The notes below the pieces were generated by a model, which saw only the letters and a program-made list of their open reading frames with translations, was not told where the DNA came from and ran no database searches. Position numbers and translations under genes: made by a program. From an uncultured Pseudoflavonifractor sp. (GTDB lineage Bacteria > Bacillota_A > Clostridia > Oscillospirales > Oscillospiraceae), in the NCBI GenBank assembly GCA_947575475.1, contig CANPNN010000002.1, positions 1 through 27,854 of the forward strand: a stretch of 27,854 nt of DNA. The letters run 5' to 3'. The stretch's first letter is position 1, and each line of letters opens with the position of its first letter. This document shows positions 15,299-23,608 of the stretch, one piece after another.

Positions 15299-16915
15299 TT
15301 AACCCTCACTTTCGCAGACAGCCCGGCGGACCTTCAGAATAGAGGCGGCGGCGACGGAGAGCTCGTCGATCCTGTTCTCCATAAAGAAGGGGGTCAGGGT
15401 GGTGTTGGCTCCCGCCTCCCCGCAGATGCCCACCCAGATGCCGGCGTCGTGGGCATTTTTGGCAGTGATGGCGATCATCCGGCGGATGGCGGGATCCTCG
15501 GAGTTGAAGATGTTGCTCACCTTGGCGTTCATCCGGTCGGCGGCCAGGGTGTACTGGGTCAGGTCGTTGGTGCCGATGGAGAAAAAGTCTACCAGCTTGG
15601 CCAGCTCGTCGCTCATGACGACGGCGGCGGGAGTCTCGATCATGACGCCGATCTTGATGTCGTCGGAGACGGGGATCCCCTCGGCCTTCAGCTCGGCCTT
15701 CAGGTTGCTGAGCAGCTCCTTGGACTTCATCACCTGGGTGATGCTGGTGATCATGGGGAACATGATGTGCAGGTTCCCGTAGACCGAGGCCCGGAGGAGG
15801 GCCCGGAGCTGGGTGCGGAAGATCTCCGGCTGGTCCAGGCAGATGCGGATGGCCCGGTAGCCCATGGCGGGATTTTCCTCGTGGGGGATGTTGAAGTAGG
15901 GGGCCTGCTTGTCACTGCCCAGGTCCAGGGTGCGGACGATGACCTGGTTGGGGGCAAAGATCTCCAGGACCTTTTTGTAGGCCTGGAACTGCTTCTCCTC
16001 CGAGGGGAAGTCGGGGGAGTCCAGGTAAAGGAACTCGCTGCGGAACAGGCCGACTCCGTCGGCTCCGGCAGCCTTGGCGTCCTCGGCGTCCTTTACGCTG
16101 CCGATGTTGGCGCAGATGTGGACGCGGTGGCCTGACTTGGTGACGGCCTCCTTGTCCTTGTAATGTTGGAGGAGGACCTTCTGCTCTTCGAACTCGGCTT
16201 TCTTTTTGTCATAGAGAGCCAGCTCCTCCGCGGTGGGGTCCACGATGACCTCTCCGGCCAGGCCGTCCATGGCGACGACAGCCTCTCTGGGCAGTTTATC
16301 AAACTCGTCCCCCATGCCCACGATGCAGGCGATGCCCATGGAGCGGGAGAGGATGGCGGAGTGGGAGGTGGTGGAGCCGTTCCGGGTAACGCAGCCCACC
16401 ACGTAGCGCTTATCCAGCTTTACGGTCTGGCTGGGCAGCAGGTCGTCGGCGGCCACCACGATGGGCTCCTTGGGCATGGCGGAGGTGTCCTCCAGACCCT
16501 TGAGGATGCGGATGAGCCGGCCAGACACGTCCATCACGTCGGCGGCCCGGGCCCGCATGGTCTCGTCGTCAATGGCCTCGAACATATCGTGGAGCATATC
16601 CCCGGTCTGCTTCACGGCCCACTCGGCGTTGCAGCCGGAGGCCACCAGGCCGGAGACCCCCTCGCAAAAGTCCAGATCCTCCAGCATCATCCGGTGGATG
16701 TCGAAGATCATGGCTGCATCGGCGTCTTTGGCCAGGGTCTCCTCATAGAGGGCAGTAAGCTCGTCGGTGGCCTTGTGCTGGGCGTCGGCAAAGCGGACGC
16801 TCTCCTTCTCCGGATCCCTGTCGGTGAGGTGCTCCACCGATAGGTCCACTGTCTCCATGTGCCACAGCCGCGCCACGGCGATACCCTCCGCCGCGCCGAT
16901 CCCTTTCAGCTTCAT
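15299..16915 (-). CDS. ptsI: PTS enzyme I (phosphoenolpyruvate-protein phosphotransferase)
   Basis: A 538-residue cytoplasmic enzyme that takes phosphate from PEP and passes it to HPr. The order is N-terminal HPr-binding domain, phospho-His domain with His185 in TTSHSAILSRSMGI, and a C-terminal PEP-binding barrel with RTLDLGSDKQ, IGTNDLTQY and the active-site Cys in GICGEAGAN. GGGAGTG (plus 16922-16928) is six bases before ATG 16915; the longer upstream extension lacks a ribosome site. It is the first gene of the cluster, behind a good promoter. Combining EI, EIIA, HPr and EIICB with nagA and nagB in one cluster makes the GlcNAc phosphorelay self-contained. Confidence 0.94.
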   Translation of the reverse strand: MKLKGIGAAEGIAVARLWHMETVDLSVEHLTDRDPEKESVRFADAQHKATDELTALYEETLAKDADAAMIFDIHRMMLEDLDFCEGVSGLVASGCNAEWAVKQTGDMLHDMFEAIDDETMRARAADVMDVSGRLIRILKGLEDTSAMPKEPIVVAADDLLPSQTVKLDKRYVVGCVTRNGSTTSHSAILSRSMGIACIVGMGDEFDKLPREAVVAMDGLAGEVIVDPTAEELALYDKKKAEFEEQKVLLQHYKDKEAVTKSGHRVHICANIGSVKDAEDAKAAGADGVGLFRSEFLYLDSPDFPSEEKQFQAYKKVLEIFAPNQVIVRTLDLGSDKQAPYFNIPHEENPAMGYRAIRICLDQPEIFRTQLRALLRASVYGNLHIMFPMITSITQVMKSKELLSNLKAELKAEGIPVSDDIKIGVMIETPAAVVMSDELAKLVDFFSIGTNDLTQYTLAADRMNAKVSNIFNSEDPAIRRMIAITAKNAHDAGIWVGICGEAGANTTLTPFFMENRIDELSVAAASILKVRRAVCESEG

Positions 16916-16989
16916 AAAAAACACTCCCTTATCTGAATGGTATTTGCAGTAGTATGTCTGGGTCATTGGGCTTTCTGCAATGATAAGGA

Positions 16990-17019
16990 ATTATACCATA
17001 TTTTTTGTGCGGAAAGCAA
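16990..17019 (-). promoter_or_regulatory. Promoter of the ptsI-nagB-nagA transcript
   Basis: On the minus strand TTGCTT (plus 17014-17019), an 18-base spacer, and a perfect TATAAT (plus 16990-16995) preceded by TGG (extended -10). It lies 75 bases before the ptsI start. Confidence 0.8.
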
Positions 17020-17069
17020 GGGGAGGACAGAAAAAGTGTGGGCGTATTTTGGCACAATTTACAACGGGG

Positions 17070-18602
17070 TCAAAGCTTTCTTCTGACAGAGGAGGAAGAG
17101 CCCCCGAGGACGCCCTGGGCGGCCATGGAGGATAGGTAGAGGACCGCTCCGAAAAGAAAGCAGACAAGGCAGGCGCCCCCCTCTCCCAGTCCTGCCCGGG
17201 TGAGGATGGGAAAGAGCAGGTTGACGCACAGACCTGCCAATAGGGCGGAGAGACCGGGGGCGATGAGCCAGGGAAAGGGCCGGGCATTCAGACCGATAGC
17301 CCGGCGCAGAGAGCGCCAGTGGAGGACAACGCCCAGCAGGGTGCTGAGGAGAAGGGCCTCCACATAGCCCCGGAGGCCTACGCCGGGCACAGCCATCCGC
17401 TGCCAGGTGAGAAAGAACTGGATCGCCCCGCAGATCAGACTGTTGCGGGCGGTGACGGTCTGTTTTCCCAGGCCGTTGAGGCAGAATGCCAATACCGATT
17501 CCAGGCAGGACAGAGCCACGCCTGCCGCCAGAGGGAGGGCGAACCGGCCGGCGGTCTCCTCTCGAAACAGAGCGCGGGCCAGAGGGGAGGCAAGCACGGC
17601 GAGAAGGGCGGAGGAGGGAAGGATGAGCCACGCCGTTATGGTGATGGCCCGATCCGCCTGTTCCCGGCACAGGTCCGTGCGCCCCAGGGCGGCGGACTGA
17701 GCCAACCGGGGCAGCAGCACCAGCCCCATGGCGGAGATGAAGGCGGTTGGGAGGGAGAGAAGAGGTATCGTCATGCCGCACATAACGCCAAACTGGCTCA
17801 TGGCGGAGGATACATCCATTCCCGCCCGGACCAGGCGCTGGGGGATGACGACCGAGGTCGCCGCTCCCATCAGGTTGCCCAGCAGGGCGGTCCAGCCGAT
17901 GGGGATCGCGATGTGGAGTACATTTTGCCGCAGGGCCCGGGAATTTGCGCCTTCTCCGGCGGGGCGCTTTCCCATAAAGCGGCGGTAGAGGAGGGTCAGG
18001 GTGACGGCGGAAAAGATCTCGCAGAGGATCATGCCGCAGACAATGAGCCCCACCGTCCGCTCCGGGTTTTGGGGGAGAAAGGCCCAGAGCAGTCCCAGCA
18101 CCGCCCCGGCCCGGATGAGCTGTTCGCAGATCTCGGTGAATGCGGGGGGGCGGACACAGCCCGCGCCATAGAAGGAGTGTTTGTGGATGTTCTCCAGCCC
18201 CGTCAACAGAACGCAGGGCAACAGCAGAAGGATCCCCAGCCGGGACCGTGCGTCCCCCAGTAAATGGACCGAGATGGCGTCGGACAGGGGAACGGCGATG
18301 AGGGCAACCACGGCAAAGGCGCAGAGGAACCCTGCCACGCAGGTTTTCAGGGCCTGGGCGGCAGCTTTGAAATTCCCTGTGGCCCGGTACCGGGCGGACA
18401 GGTTGGAGCAGGCCACGGTAAAGCCTACGGCAGTGAGGGACATGAGGACGGCGGATACGGGCATGACAAGCTGGTAAAGGCCCATGACCTCGCTGCCCAC
18501 CATTCGGGAGAGAAAGACCCGGTAGATAAACCCCGCCGCCTGGGAAAAGAGGCTGACGGCGGTGAGCAGCGCGGTGCTTTGCAGGGCGGACATGGTTGGC
18601 AA
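17070..18602 (-). CDS. SpoVB/MurJ-like lipid-linked oligosaccharide flippase (MOP superfamily)
   Basis: About 510 residues with 12-14 hydrophobic segments, in the polysaccharide-transporter branch of the MOP exporters. The N-terminal pattern (SQAAGFIYRVFLSRMVGSE followed by GLYQLVMPV) is typical of SpoVB-like proteins, which flip wall or spore-cortex precursors. The start is uncertain: ATG 18620 has no spaced ribosome site, TTG 18602 has AGAGGGGG seven bases upstream, and ATG 18593 has none. I prefer the TTG. That ribosome site forms one arm of a strong hairpin (18610-18642), suggesting controlled translation. The ptsI promoter lies just downstream, with no clear terminator in between. Confidence 0.85.
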   Translation of the reverse strand: MPTMSALQSTALLTAVSLFSQAAGFIYRVFLSRMVGSEVMGLYQLVMPVSAVLMSLTAVGFTVACSNLSARYRATGNFKAAAQALKTCVAGFLCAFAVVALIAVPLSDAISVHLLGDARSRLGILLLLPCVLLTGLENIHKHSFYGAGCVRPPAFTEICEQLIRAGAVLGLLWAFLPQNPERTVGLIVCGMILCEIFSAVTLTLLYRRFMGKRPAGEGANSRALRQNVLHIAIPIGWTALLGNLMGAATSVVIPQRLVRAGMDVSSAMSQFGVMCGMTIPLLSLPTAFISAMGLVLLPRLAQSAALGRTDLCREQADRAITITAWLILPSSALLAVLASPLARALFREETAGRFALPLAAGVALSCLESVLAFCLNGLGKQTVTARNSLICGAIQFFLTWQRMAVPGVGLRGYVEALLLSTLLGVVLHWRSLRRAIGLNARPFPWLIAPGLSALLAGLCVNLLFPILTRAGLGEGGACLVCFLFGAVLYLSSMAAQGVLGGSSSSVRRKL

Positions 18603-18609
18603 AGAAAAA

Positions 18610-18642
18610 CCCCCTCTCATACCTTGAAGGTATGAGGGAGGG
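18610..18642 (-). promoter_or_regulatory. Hairpin sequestering the ribosome site of the SpoVB-like gene
   Basis: CTCATACCTT (18616-18625) and AAGGTATGAG (18627-18636) form a perfect 10-bp stem with a 1-base centre. CCCCCT and GGAGGG extend it with one irregularity. On the minus strand the stem is followed by TTTTTC, so it also looks like an intrinsic terminator. No gene lies upstream on that strand, so it could be a leader attenuator or translational switch. The 3' arm contains the AGAGGGGG ribosome site. Confidence 0.6.
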
Positions 18643-18762
18643 CAAGTCCCCTATGTAGTAAAAAATGAAAAAGCTGGAAATCCGGTTGTCCGGCAAGCTG
18701 GAGAGTTTCAACAGCCGTTTTTGGCGGCGGCAGGTCCAATGGCTTTTCCCGTTTAACTTATT

Positions 18763-18791
18763 TTGACTTTTTCTGCGAACAGGCGTACAAT
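18763..18791 (+). promoter_or_regulatory. Promoter of the DUF554 gene
   Basis: TTGACT (18763-18768) and TACAAT (18786-18791) are 17 bases apart. The start codon follows 32 bases later. Confidence 0.75.
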
Positions 18792-18823
18792 GGTCCGAAA
18801 CCAGGTATCCCCGAGGTGGTTCT

Positions 18824-19537
18824 ATGTTCGCCGTCTTTTTCAATATGGTCACGGTGCTGGCCGGAAGTATTTTGGGACTGCTGCTGAAAAACAGCTTTTC
18901 CCCCCGGGTGGGGCAGGCTTTGATGAAATGTCTGGGACTCTGCACCTTGGGGATCGGGATGTCCGCCCTGCTGGGCGCTGGGGATACCCTGTGCGTTATC
19001 ATCTGTATGGTGATCGGCACTGCGCTGGGGGAGTGGATCGGCATCGAGAGGCGGATGGAGGGCCTTGGGGAGGCGCTGAAGCGAAAACTGATCAAAGGAG
19101 ACGGCGGGGAGAACCGGTTTGTGGAGGGCTTTGTCACCGCCACCGTGGTCTACTGCGTGGGAGCCATGTCCATCAACGGCTCCATCGCCGCGGGGCTGGA
19201 GCACGACTATAGTGTTATCATCTCCAAGAGTGTCATTGACGGGGTCAGTTCCATCACCTTCGCCGCAGCCATGGGGGTGGGTGTGGCCTTCTCGTCGGTG
19301 TCCATTTTTCTCTATCAGGGAGGGATCACCCTGCTGGCGGGGGTGGTGGGGCCCTATCTGCCCGGGCCTGTCATCACCGAAATGAGCGCTGTGGGCGGGG
19401 CTATCATCGTGGGCATCGCCATGAATCTGCTGGAGCTTCCCAAGGAGAAGATCCGGGTGGGCAATATGCTTCCCGCTATCTTTCTTCCCATCTTATATGT
19501 ACCCTTGTCCACCGCCCTTTCGGGGTTGCTGGGGTAA
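18824..19537 (+). CDS. DUF554 family membrane protein (YqgA/YdfK-like)
   Basis: A 237-residue membrane protein of the DUF554 family, which includes B. subtilis YdfK and E. coli YqgA; function is not established (putative transporter). It shows about seven hydrophobic segments. Family landmarks include MVTVLAGSILGLLL at the start, GEWIGIERRMEGLGEALK, FVTATVVYCVGAMSINGSIAAGL and a late KSVIDGVSSITFA block. GAGGTGG (18811-18817) lies six bases before the ATG. It is a single gene between its own promoter and terminator, divergent from the SpoVB-like gene. Confidence 0.88.
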   Translation: MFAVFFNMVTVLAGSILGLLLKNSFSPRVGQALMKCLGLCTLGIGMSALLGAGDTLCVIICMVIGTALGEWIGIERRMEGLGEALKRKLIKGDGGENRFVEGFVTATVVYCVGAMSINGSIAAGLEHDYSVIISKSVIDGVSSITFAAAMGVGVAFSSVSIFLYQGGITLLAGVVGPYLPGPVITEMSAVGGAIIVGIAMNLLELPKEKIRVGNMLPAIFLPILYVPLSTALSGLLG

Positions 19538-19539
19538 GG

Positions 19540-19573
19540 AAAGGCCGGACCTTTACAGGTCCGGCCTTTTTAT
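19540..19573. terminator. Terminator after the DUF554 gene
   Basis: AAAGGCCGGACCT (19540-19552) and AGGTCCGGCCTTT (19557-19569) form a 13-bp stem with a TTAC loop and T tail on the plus strand. Read in the other direction the tail is poorer, so use by the convergent P-loop gene is possible but weaker. Confidence 0.9.
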
Positions 19574-19582
19574 GGATACGGG

Positions 19583-20662
19583 TCAGTTCCGAAGCTCCAG
19601 CAGCTCCTCAATGACCTGGTCAGCTTGGGCGTAGACCCCCTCGAAATCCACATGGGGGTTGTAAAGCTTTTCCAGCGTGTCGTGTTCGGCCTTGGCCTGA
19701 GCCAGGGAATCCACAGCCTCGCTCAACAGGGCGGACTGGACCTTCCGGGCAAATTTCAGGCGGGATTTATACTTTCGCAGCAGCTCCGGGTCGGCCATGG
19801 CGTCCACCCGCACCCGGCGGTAGGGCCTGCCGAGGTAGGGGAGGTCGGGAGTGCTGGTGACAAAGCCCAGGGACAGCTCAGGCACGAGCAGGTGCTGGGC
19901 CCGGTCAGGGAAGAGGGGGGAGGGGCACAGGATCACATCGTACCCCGCCGACATACATCCGGCGGCCAGGGCCGTGAGCATCCCCGCCCCCAGGCCATAG
20001 GTATCCTGAAGCTCATAGACCTTGCGGCACAGAACGTCCACTGTCTCAAACCGGCAGGATAGTCCCTGGCAGGAGATGGCCCCCAAAAACCGCTGAACGG
20101 CGATCCCGGGCTGCCGGCCGGTCTTCTTTACCTCTCGGGAGAGAATGCCTCTGGCGCGTTTCAGCTCCTTGGCCTCCAAAGCGGAAGTCAGCAGCAGGGA
20201 GCGGTTGTCCTCGGCAAGTTGGGCCGCGGCGGTGAGACAGCGGTAGGCCCCCTTGTAGTGGCTCTTGTAACCCCTGGTGGCGGCGGCGATCTCTTCCCGC
20301 TGCTTTATCAGGGCGGCATGGTCATAAAAGCGGCCCAAGTTTACATAACTTTCGACCACCCCGGGCAGCCTTGGCTCCATCACGTGGGGGGCGGTGGCGT
20401 CTGCGATGGCGGCCTTCAGGCGGGGGAAGATCACCGCATCCAGGGAGTCCGGGTCCCCGGAGCAGCGTATGTATTCCACCTCCTCGCCTACGGCCTCCAG
20501 AGCCGCGGCGGCACGCTTCATGAGGGAGGACTTGCCGCAGCCCGCGCCGCCCTTAAGGAGAAAGACCCGCCTTGCCGTATCCGGGTCCAGCATCTGATCG
20601 TATAGGGAGTAAAACCCTGAGGGGGAGTTGGCCCCCAGGAAAAAAGTGACCTTTGATTCCAT
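19583..20662 (-). CDS. P-loop ATPase-like protein, PRK06851 type, function unknown
   Basis: A 359-residue soluble protein. Residues 38-45 (GGAGCGKS) are a Walker A motif followed by SLMKRAA, and the stretch CSGDPDSLDAVIFPRLKAAIADATAPH (Asp-rich landmark near 67-93) is typical of the uncharacterised PRK06851 ATPase-like group of Firmicutes. A clear second P-loop, present in some members, is not seen in the C-terminal half. The end is helical and charged. No signal or membrane segment. GGAGGG lies nine bases before ATG 20662. The DUF4397-like gene precedes it by 83 bases on the same strand, probably co-transcribed. Nucleotide binding is likely; its biological role is unknown. Confidence 0.75.
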   Translation of the reverse strand: MESKVTFFLGANSPSGFYSLYDQMLDPDTARRVFLLKGGAGCGKSSLMKRAAAALEAVGEEVEYIRCSGDPDSLDAVIFPRLKAAIADATAPHVMEPRLPGVVESYVNLGRFYDHAALIKQREEIAAATRGYKSHYKGAYRCLTAAAQLAEDNRSLLLTSALEAKELKRARGILSREVKKTGRQPGIAVQRFLGAISCQGLSCRFETVDVLCRKVYELQDTYGLGAGMLTALAAGCMSAGYDVILCPSPLFPDRAQHLLVPELSLGFVTSTPDLPYLGRPYRRVRVDAMADPELLRKYKSRLKFARKVQSALLSEAVDSLAQAKAEHDTLEKLYNPHVDFEGVYAQADQVIEELLELRN

Positions 20663-20745
20663 AAAAGTTGACCCTCCGTTCCAAAATCAGCTCACTTCAA
20701 GCTATGCGGGAGGGAGACCGGGGGTGAGGTCTTCCCGTTTTTCTC

Positions 20746-21567
20746 TCAAAAATTTTCCACACTTTTCACCCGGAGTTTCCGGCTCGTGTCCCAGTCGCCC
20801 ATCAAATAGACGCTTACCTGCCGTCCTGCCTGGAGGTCCAGGAAGAAAGAGGTCAGGGGCTCTACCGCGCAGTGGACCACCGGGATGGGCAGTTCCTCTA
20901 CCGTCTCGATGTCGGGATGCTGGGAGTTGGGGGTCCGGGCGACGTAGAGATCGTAGCGGTCCGGTCTGGCCCGGCGGTAGTTGGTGACCTCCTTAAAGCG
21001 CACGTCGGTAAAGACCACCCGCCCGTCGGTGAGGATCAGGTCCAGCCCAGGGCTATCGTAGACCAGGTCGATGCAGCGGACACAGGCAAAGCTGCCGCCC
21101 CGGACGCCGCAGGGGCGGTCATCCACACGCACCAGGTCCAACCCGCCGCCGGAGCGGACCACCGCCAGCGTTATCACATCCCCGGCGGCCAGGGGAAGCG
21201 TGGAGCGGAACAGGAGCATCCAGGGGCGGTCCGCATCATAGAAGGCGAAAGGGCGGAACCCGGCGGGGACGGTAAAGTATTCGCTGAGCCCCTCCGGGGA
21301 AAGGGAGGAGGACAGAAGCCGGTTGCCTGATGTGATCCGCAGGTTGCCGCCGCCCTCCGTTACGGCGTTGAGGAACCGGACCTGAACGGCGGGGGAGTCG
21401 GACTCCATCCGGGGCAAAGGCTCCGGAGAGACCTCTTCGGGGCTAGCGTCCTTCCCGGAAGCTGTTTGAGGCTCTTGGACAGGGGCCTCCTCCGGCGGGG
21501 CCTCCGCTGCCGAAGGAACATGGGGAATGTCCCAGGTGGACATTCGGGGGGAGATGGGAGTATTCAT
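20746..21567 (-). CDS. Protein with two DUF4397-like repeats
   Basis: 273 residues. After a proline- and glutamate-rich, probably disordered N-terminus (to about residue 65) come two related beta-rich units. The first begins VQVRFLNAVTEGGGNLRI and the second ACVRCIDLVYDSPGLDLIL; this beta-strand plus 'SPGLD' style resembles DUF4397 domains, usually found on cell-surface proteins. Here there is no signal peptide or membrane anchor. The start ATG 21567 is supported by AGAGGTG seven bases upstream; a longer reading to 21636 lacks a ribosome site. A CATAGGATA sequence (minus, plus 21613-21621) fits the -10 of late sporulation sigma factors, so a spore-associated role is conceivable but unproven. 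Confidence 0.65.
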   Translation of the reverse strand: MNTPISPRMSTWDIPHVPSAAEAPPEEAPVQEPQTASGKDASPEEVSPEPLPRMESDSPAVQVRFLNAVTEGGGNLRITSGNRLLSSSLSPEGLSEYFTVPAGFRPFAFYDADRPWMLLFRSTLPLAAGDVITLAVVRSGGGLDLVRVDDRPCGVRGGSFACVRCIDLVYDSPGLDLILTDGRVVFTDVRFKEVTNYRRARPDRYDLYVARTPNSQHPDIETVEELPIPVVHCAVEPLTSFFLDLQAGRQVSVYLMGDWDTSRKLRVKSVENF

Positions 21568-21702
21568 AAAAGCGCACCTCTTTCGCAGGAAAAGTAAGCC
21601 ACAGGGCTGTTTTATCCTATGCAGTCTCTGTTCCAATGGGAAGCCCCGCCGGAGTTGTGCTTTTTACACAAAAACCCCTGCAAAAACACTAAAAACTTGT
21701 CG

Positions 21703-21731
21703 TTGACAGCCCTGGCGTGGAATAGTAAAAT
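21703..21731 (+). promoter_or_regulatory. Strong promoter of the [FeFe]-hydrogenase
   Basis: A perfect TTGACA (21703-21708) and TAAAAT (21726-21731) separated by 17 bases, 57 bases before the start codon. Confidence 0.88.
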
Positions 21732-21788
21732 GAAGTGCACACTGAAATTGTGAAAAAGAAGACAAGGTTTTCCAAAGGAGAGAGAGCC

Positions 21789-23240
21789 ATGCGCAAGTTT
21801 GAAACGACGGTACAGGAACTGAAGCATCAGGTCCTTGAATCGGTGGCCGAGCTGACCTGGGAGGATAAGCTGACCACCGGGATATTGAGCATACCGGAAA
21901 AGATCATTCCCGGCCCTGAGGCCCGGATGCGCTGCTGCATCTATAAGGAGCGGGCGGTGGTCAACGACCGGGTGAAGATGGCCATGGGGGGCGACAGGGC
22001 ATATCCCGCCATTATGGAGGTCATGAAGGTGGCCTGTGACGAGTGTCCTGTGACCCAGATCGAGGTAGGCCCCGCCTGCCGGGGCTGTATCGCCACCCGG
22101 TGCGTCCACGCCTGCCCCAAGGGGGCCATCACCGTCCAAAACCACCGGGCCACCATCGATCATAAGAAATGTATCATGTGCGGCAAATGTGTGGCCGCCT
22201 GTCCTTATGGGGCCATTGAAAAACATCAGCGGCCCTGCGAGCGGGGATGTATCCCTGGGGCCATCTCCATGGGGGAGGATAAGAAGGCCGACATTGATGT
22301 GGAAAAGTGCGTCTCTTGCGGCGCCTGCTCCTACCAGTGCCCGTTTGGGGCCATCATGGACAAAGCCTTTATCGTGGATGTGATCCAGATGCTCCAAGGC
22401 TCCCACAAGTGGGGCTATCAGGTCCATGCGGTGGTGGCGCCCTCGGCGGCGGGACAGTTTGCCCCCGCCACCTTCGGCCAACTGGTCACGGGACTTAAAC
22501 TGCTGGGCTTCTGCGATGTGGCGGAGGTGGCCCGGGGCGCGGACATGACCGCCAAGGCGGAGAGCGAGGAGCTGGCCGAGAAGGGGAAGCTCCTGTCCTC
22601 CTGCTGTCCCGCCTTTGTGGCCTATGTGGAGAAAAACTTCCCCGAGCTCAGCCAGTATATCTCCAATACCCCGTCCCCCATGGTGATGATCGGTAAGCAT
22701 ATCAAGGAGACGGCCCCTGACGATAAGGTGGTGTTTATCGGCCCCTGCATCGCCAAGAAGCGGGAGCGCTATCTGGGCAAGACCATGCGGGCCATCGACT
22801 GCGCCATGACCTTTGAGGAGCTTTACGCCCTGTTCACCTCCAAGGGCATCGAACTGGAGAAGCTGGAGGAGACCCGGTTGGACGAGGCCAGCGGCTACGG
22901 CCGCAGCTTCGCCCACTCCGGCGGCGTGGCCGCCGCGGTGGCCGAGGGCCTGAAGGAGCACGGGATCGGGGAGGAGCAGTTCAAGCTCAACGCCGTATCC
23001 TGCAGCGGACTGAGCGCTTGTAAGATAGAGCTTCTGAAATTCGCCAAGGGCGTGGGCGGGGTCAATTTCATCGAGGGCATGGCCTGCGAGGGCGGCTGCG
23101 TCCAGGGTCCCGGTATCCTGGTCCGCAGCCCCAAGAACCAGATGGATGTGCAGAAACACGCCCAGGAGGCGGGGGACCGGACCATCCTGGAGGGGGCGGA
23201 CGGGAAAAAGCCCGCCGCTGTGGAAAAAGGGAAAAAGTAA
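21789..23240 (+). CDS. Monomeric [FeFe]-hydrogenase (probable group B)
   Basis: 483 residues with no signal or membrane segment. The N-terminal half carries several Cys-rich [4Fe-4S] motifs: CDECP (84-88), CRGCIATRCVHACP (97-110), CIMCGKCVAACP (128-139), an unusual CERGC (150-154) and CVSCGACSYQCP (174-185). The C-terminal H-cluster domain has the three signatures L1 SSCCPAF (270-276), L2 GPCIAKKRE (318-326) and L3 EGMACEGGCVQGPG (429-442). The GPC in L2 instead of MPC, GPG in L3, and lack of PAS or NADH modules fit group B rather than groups A or C. It should reduce protons or oxidise H2 using ferredoxin-like partners. AAAGGAGAGAG sets ATG 21789. The HydEFG maturases are not in the window. 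Confidence 0.9.
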   Translation: MRKFETTVQELKHQVLESVAELTWEDKLTTGILSIPEKIIPGPEARMRCCIYKERAVVNDRVKMAMGGDRAYPAIMEVMKVACDECPVTQIEVGPACRGCIATRCVHACPKGAITVQNHRATIDHKKCIMCGKCVAACPYGAIEKHQRPCERGCIPGAISMGEDKKADIDVEKCVSCGACSYQCPFGAIMDKAFIVDVIQMLQGSHKWGYQVHAVVAPSAAGQFAPATFGQLVTGLKLLGFCDVAEVARGADMTAKAESEELAEKGKLLSSCCPAFVAYVEKNFPELSQYISNTPSPMVMIGKHIKETAPDDKVVFIGPCIAKKRERYLGKTMRAIDCAMTFEELYALFTSKGIELEKLEETRLDEASGYGRSFAHSGGVAAAVAEGLKEHGIGEEQFKLNAVSCSGLSACKIELLKFAKGVGGVNFIEGMACEGGCVQGPGILVRSPKNQMDVQKHAQEAGDRTILEGADGKKPAAVEKGKK

Positions 23241-23251
23241 AACAGAAAAAG

Positions 23252-23290
23252 AAGGGCCACGCTGTACGCATCGTACAGCGTGGCCCTTTG
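23252..23290 (+). terminator. Terminator of the hydrogenase gene
   Basis: AAGGGCCACGCTGTACG (23252-23268) and its complement (23272-23288) form a perfect 17-bp stem with a CAT loop, followed by TTTG. Confidence 0.85.
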
Positions 23291-23349
23291 TGCGAAAGGG
23301 GATCTGGACGGGGGCAAAAAGCTGAGTTCCTGTTCACCGCCTGCTTTCG

Positions 23350-23577
23350 TCAGTCCAGCCGAAAATCCTCCAGAGACAACTTGCTGGTATCCAGGGCGGC
23401 GGGCTTGGGGGGGACTCTCTTCAGGGGATCATACTGGAACCGTCCGCAGCGGTCTCCCCCCCCGACCACTCCCTTTTTGGAGCAGAGGATACGCCCCTCC
23501 TCCAAGGGAGCGCCTTTGGCGCAGTATACGCAGCGTGGCTCGATATTCTCCTGGAACAGTTTTTTCTTTCCAAACAT
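23350..23577 (-). CDS. Small Cys-rich (zinc-ribbon-like) protein, function unknown
   Basis: 75 residues, starting MFGKKKLFQENIE, with CVYC (16-19), Cys32 and Cys44. The CxxC plus two further Cys could bind zinc or iron. The C-terminal tail DTSKLSLEDFRLD is acidic and lacks Cys. GAAGGAG lies seven bases before the ATG, and the gene begins 32 bases after the YlbJ-like gene stops on the same strand, so it probably shares its transcript. It is not recognised as a characterised family. The longer reading in this frame to 23787 has no ribosome site and overlaps the YlbJ-like gene. Confidence 0.7.
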   Translation of the reverse strand: MFGKKKLFQENIEPRCVYCAKGAPLEEGRILCSKKGVVGGGDRCGRFQYDPLKRVPPKPAALDTSKLSLEDFRLD

Positions 23578-23608
23578 GGGCTTTCTCCTTCGATGTGGCT
23601 TTTCTCCA

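Noticed and set aside
14381..16135. A 584-residue open frame on the plus strand
   Set aside because: It lies opposite nagB and ptsI, which carry all their catalytic motifs; the frame is open only because of GC-rich codon bias.
18600..18780. A T-box or known riboswitch before the SpoVB-like gene
   Set aside because: The T-box sequence and other known aptamer cores were not found; only the ribosome-site hairpin can be supported.
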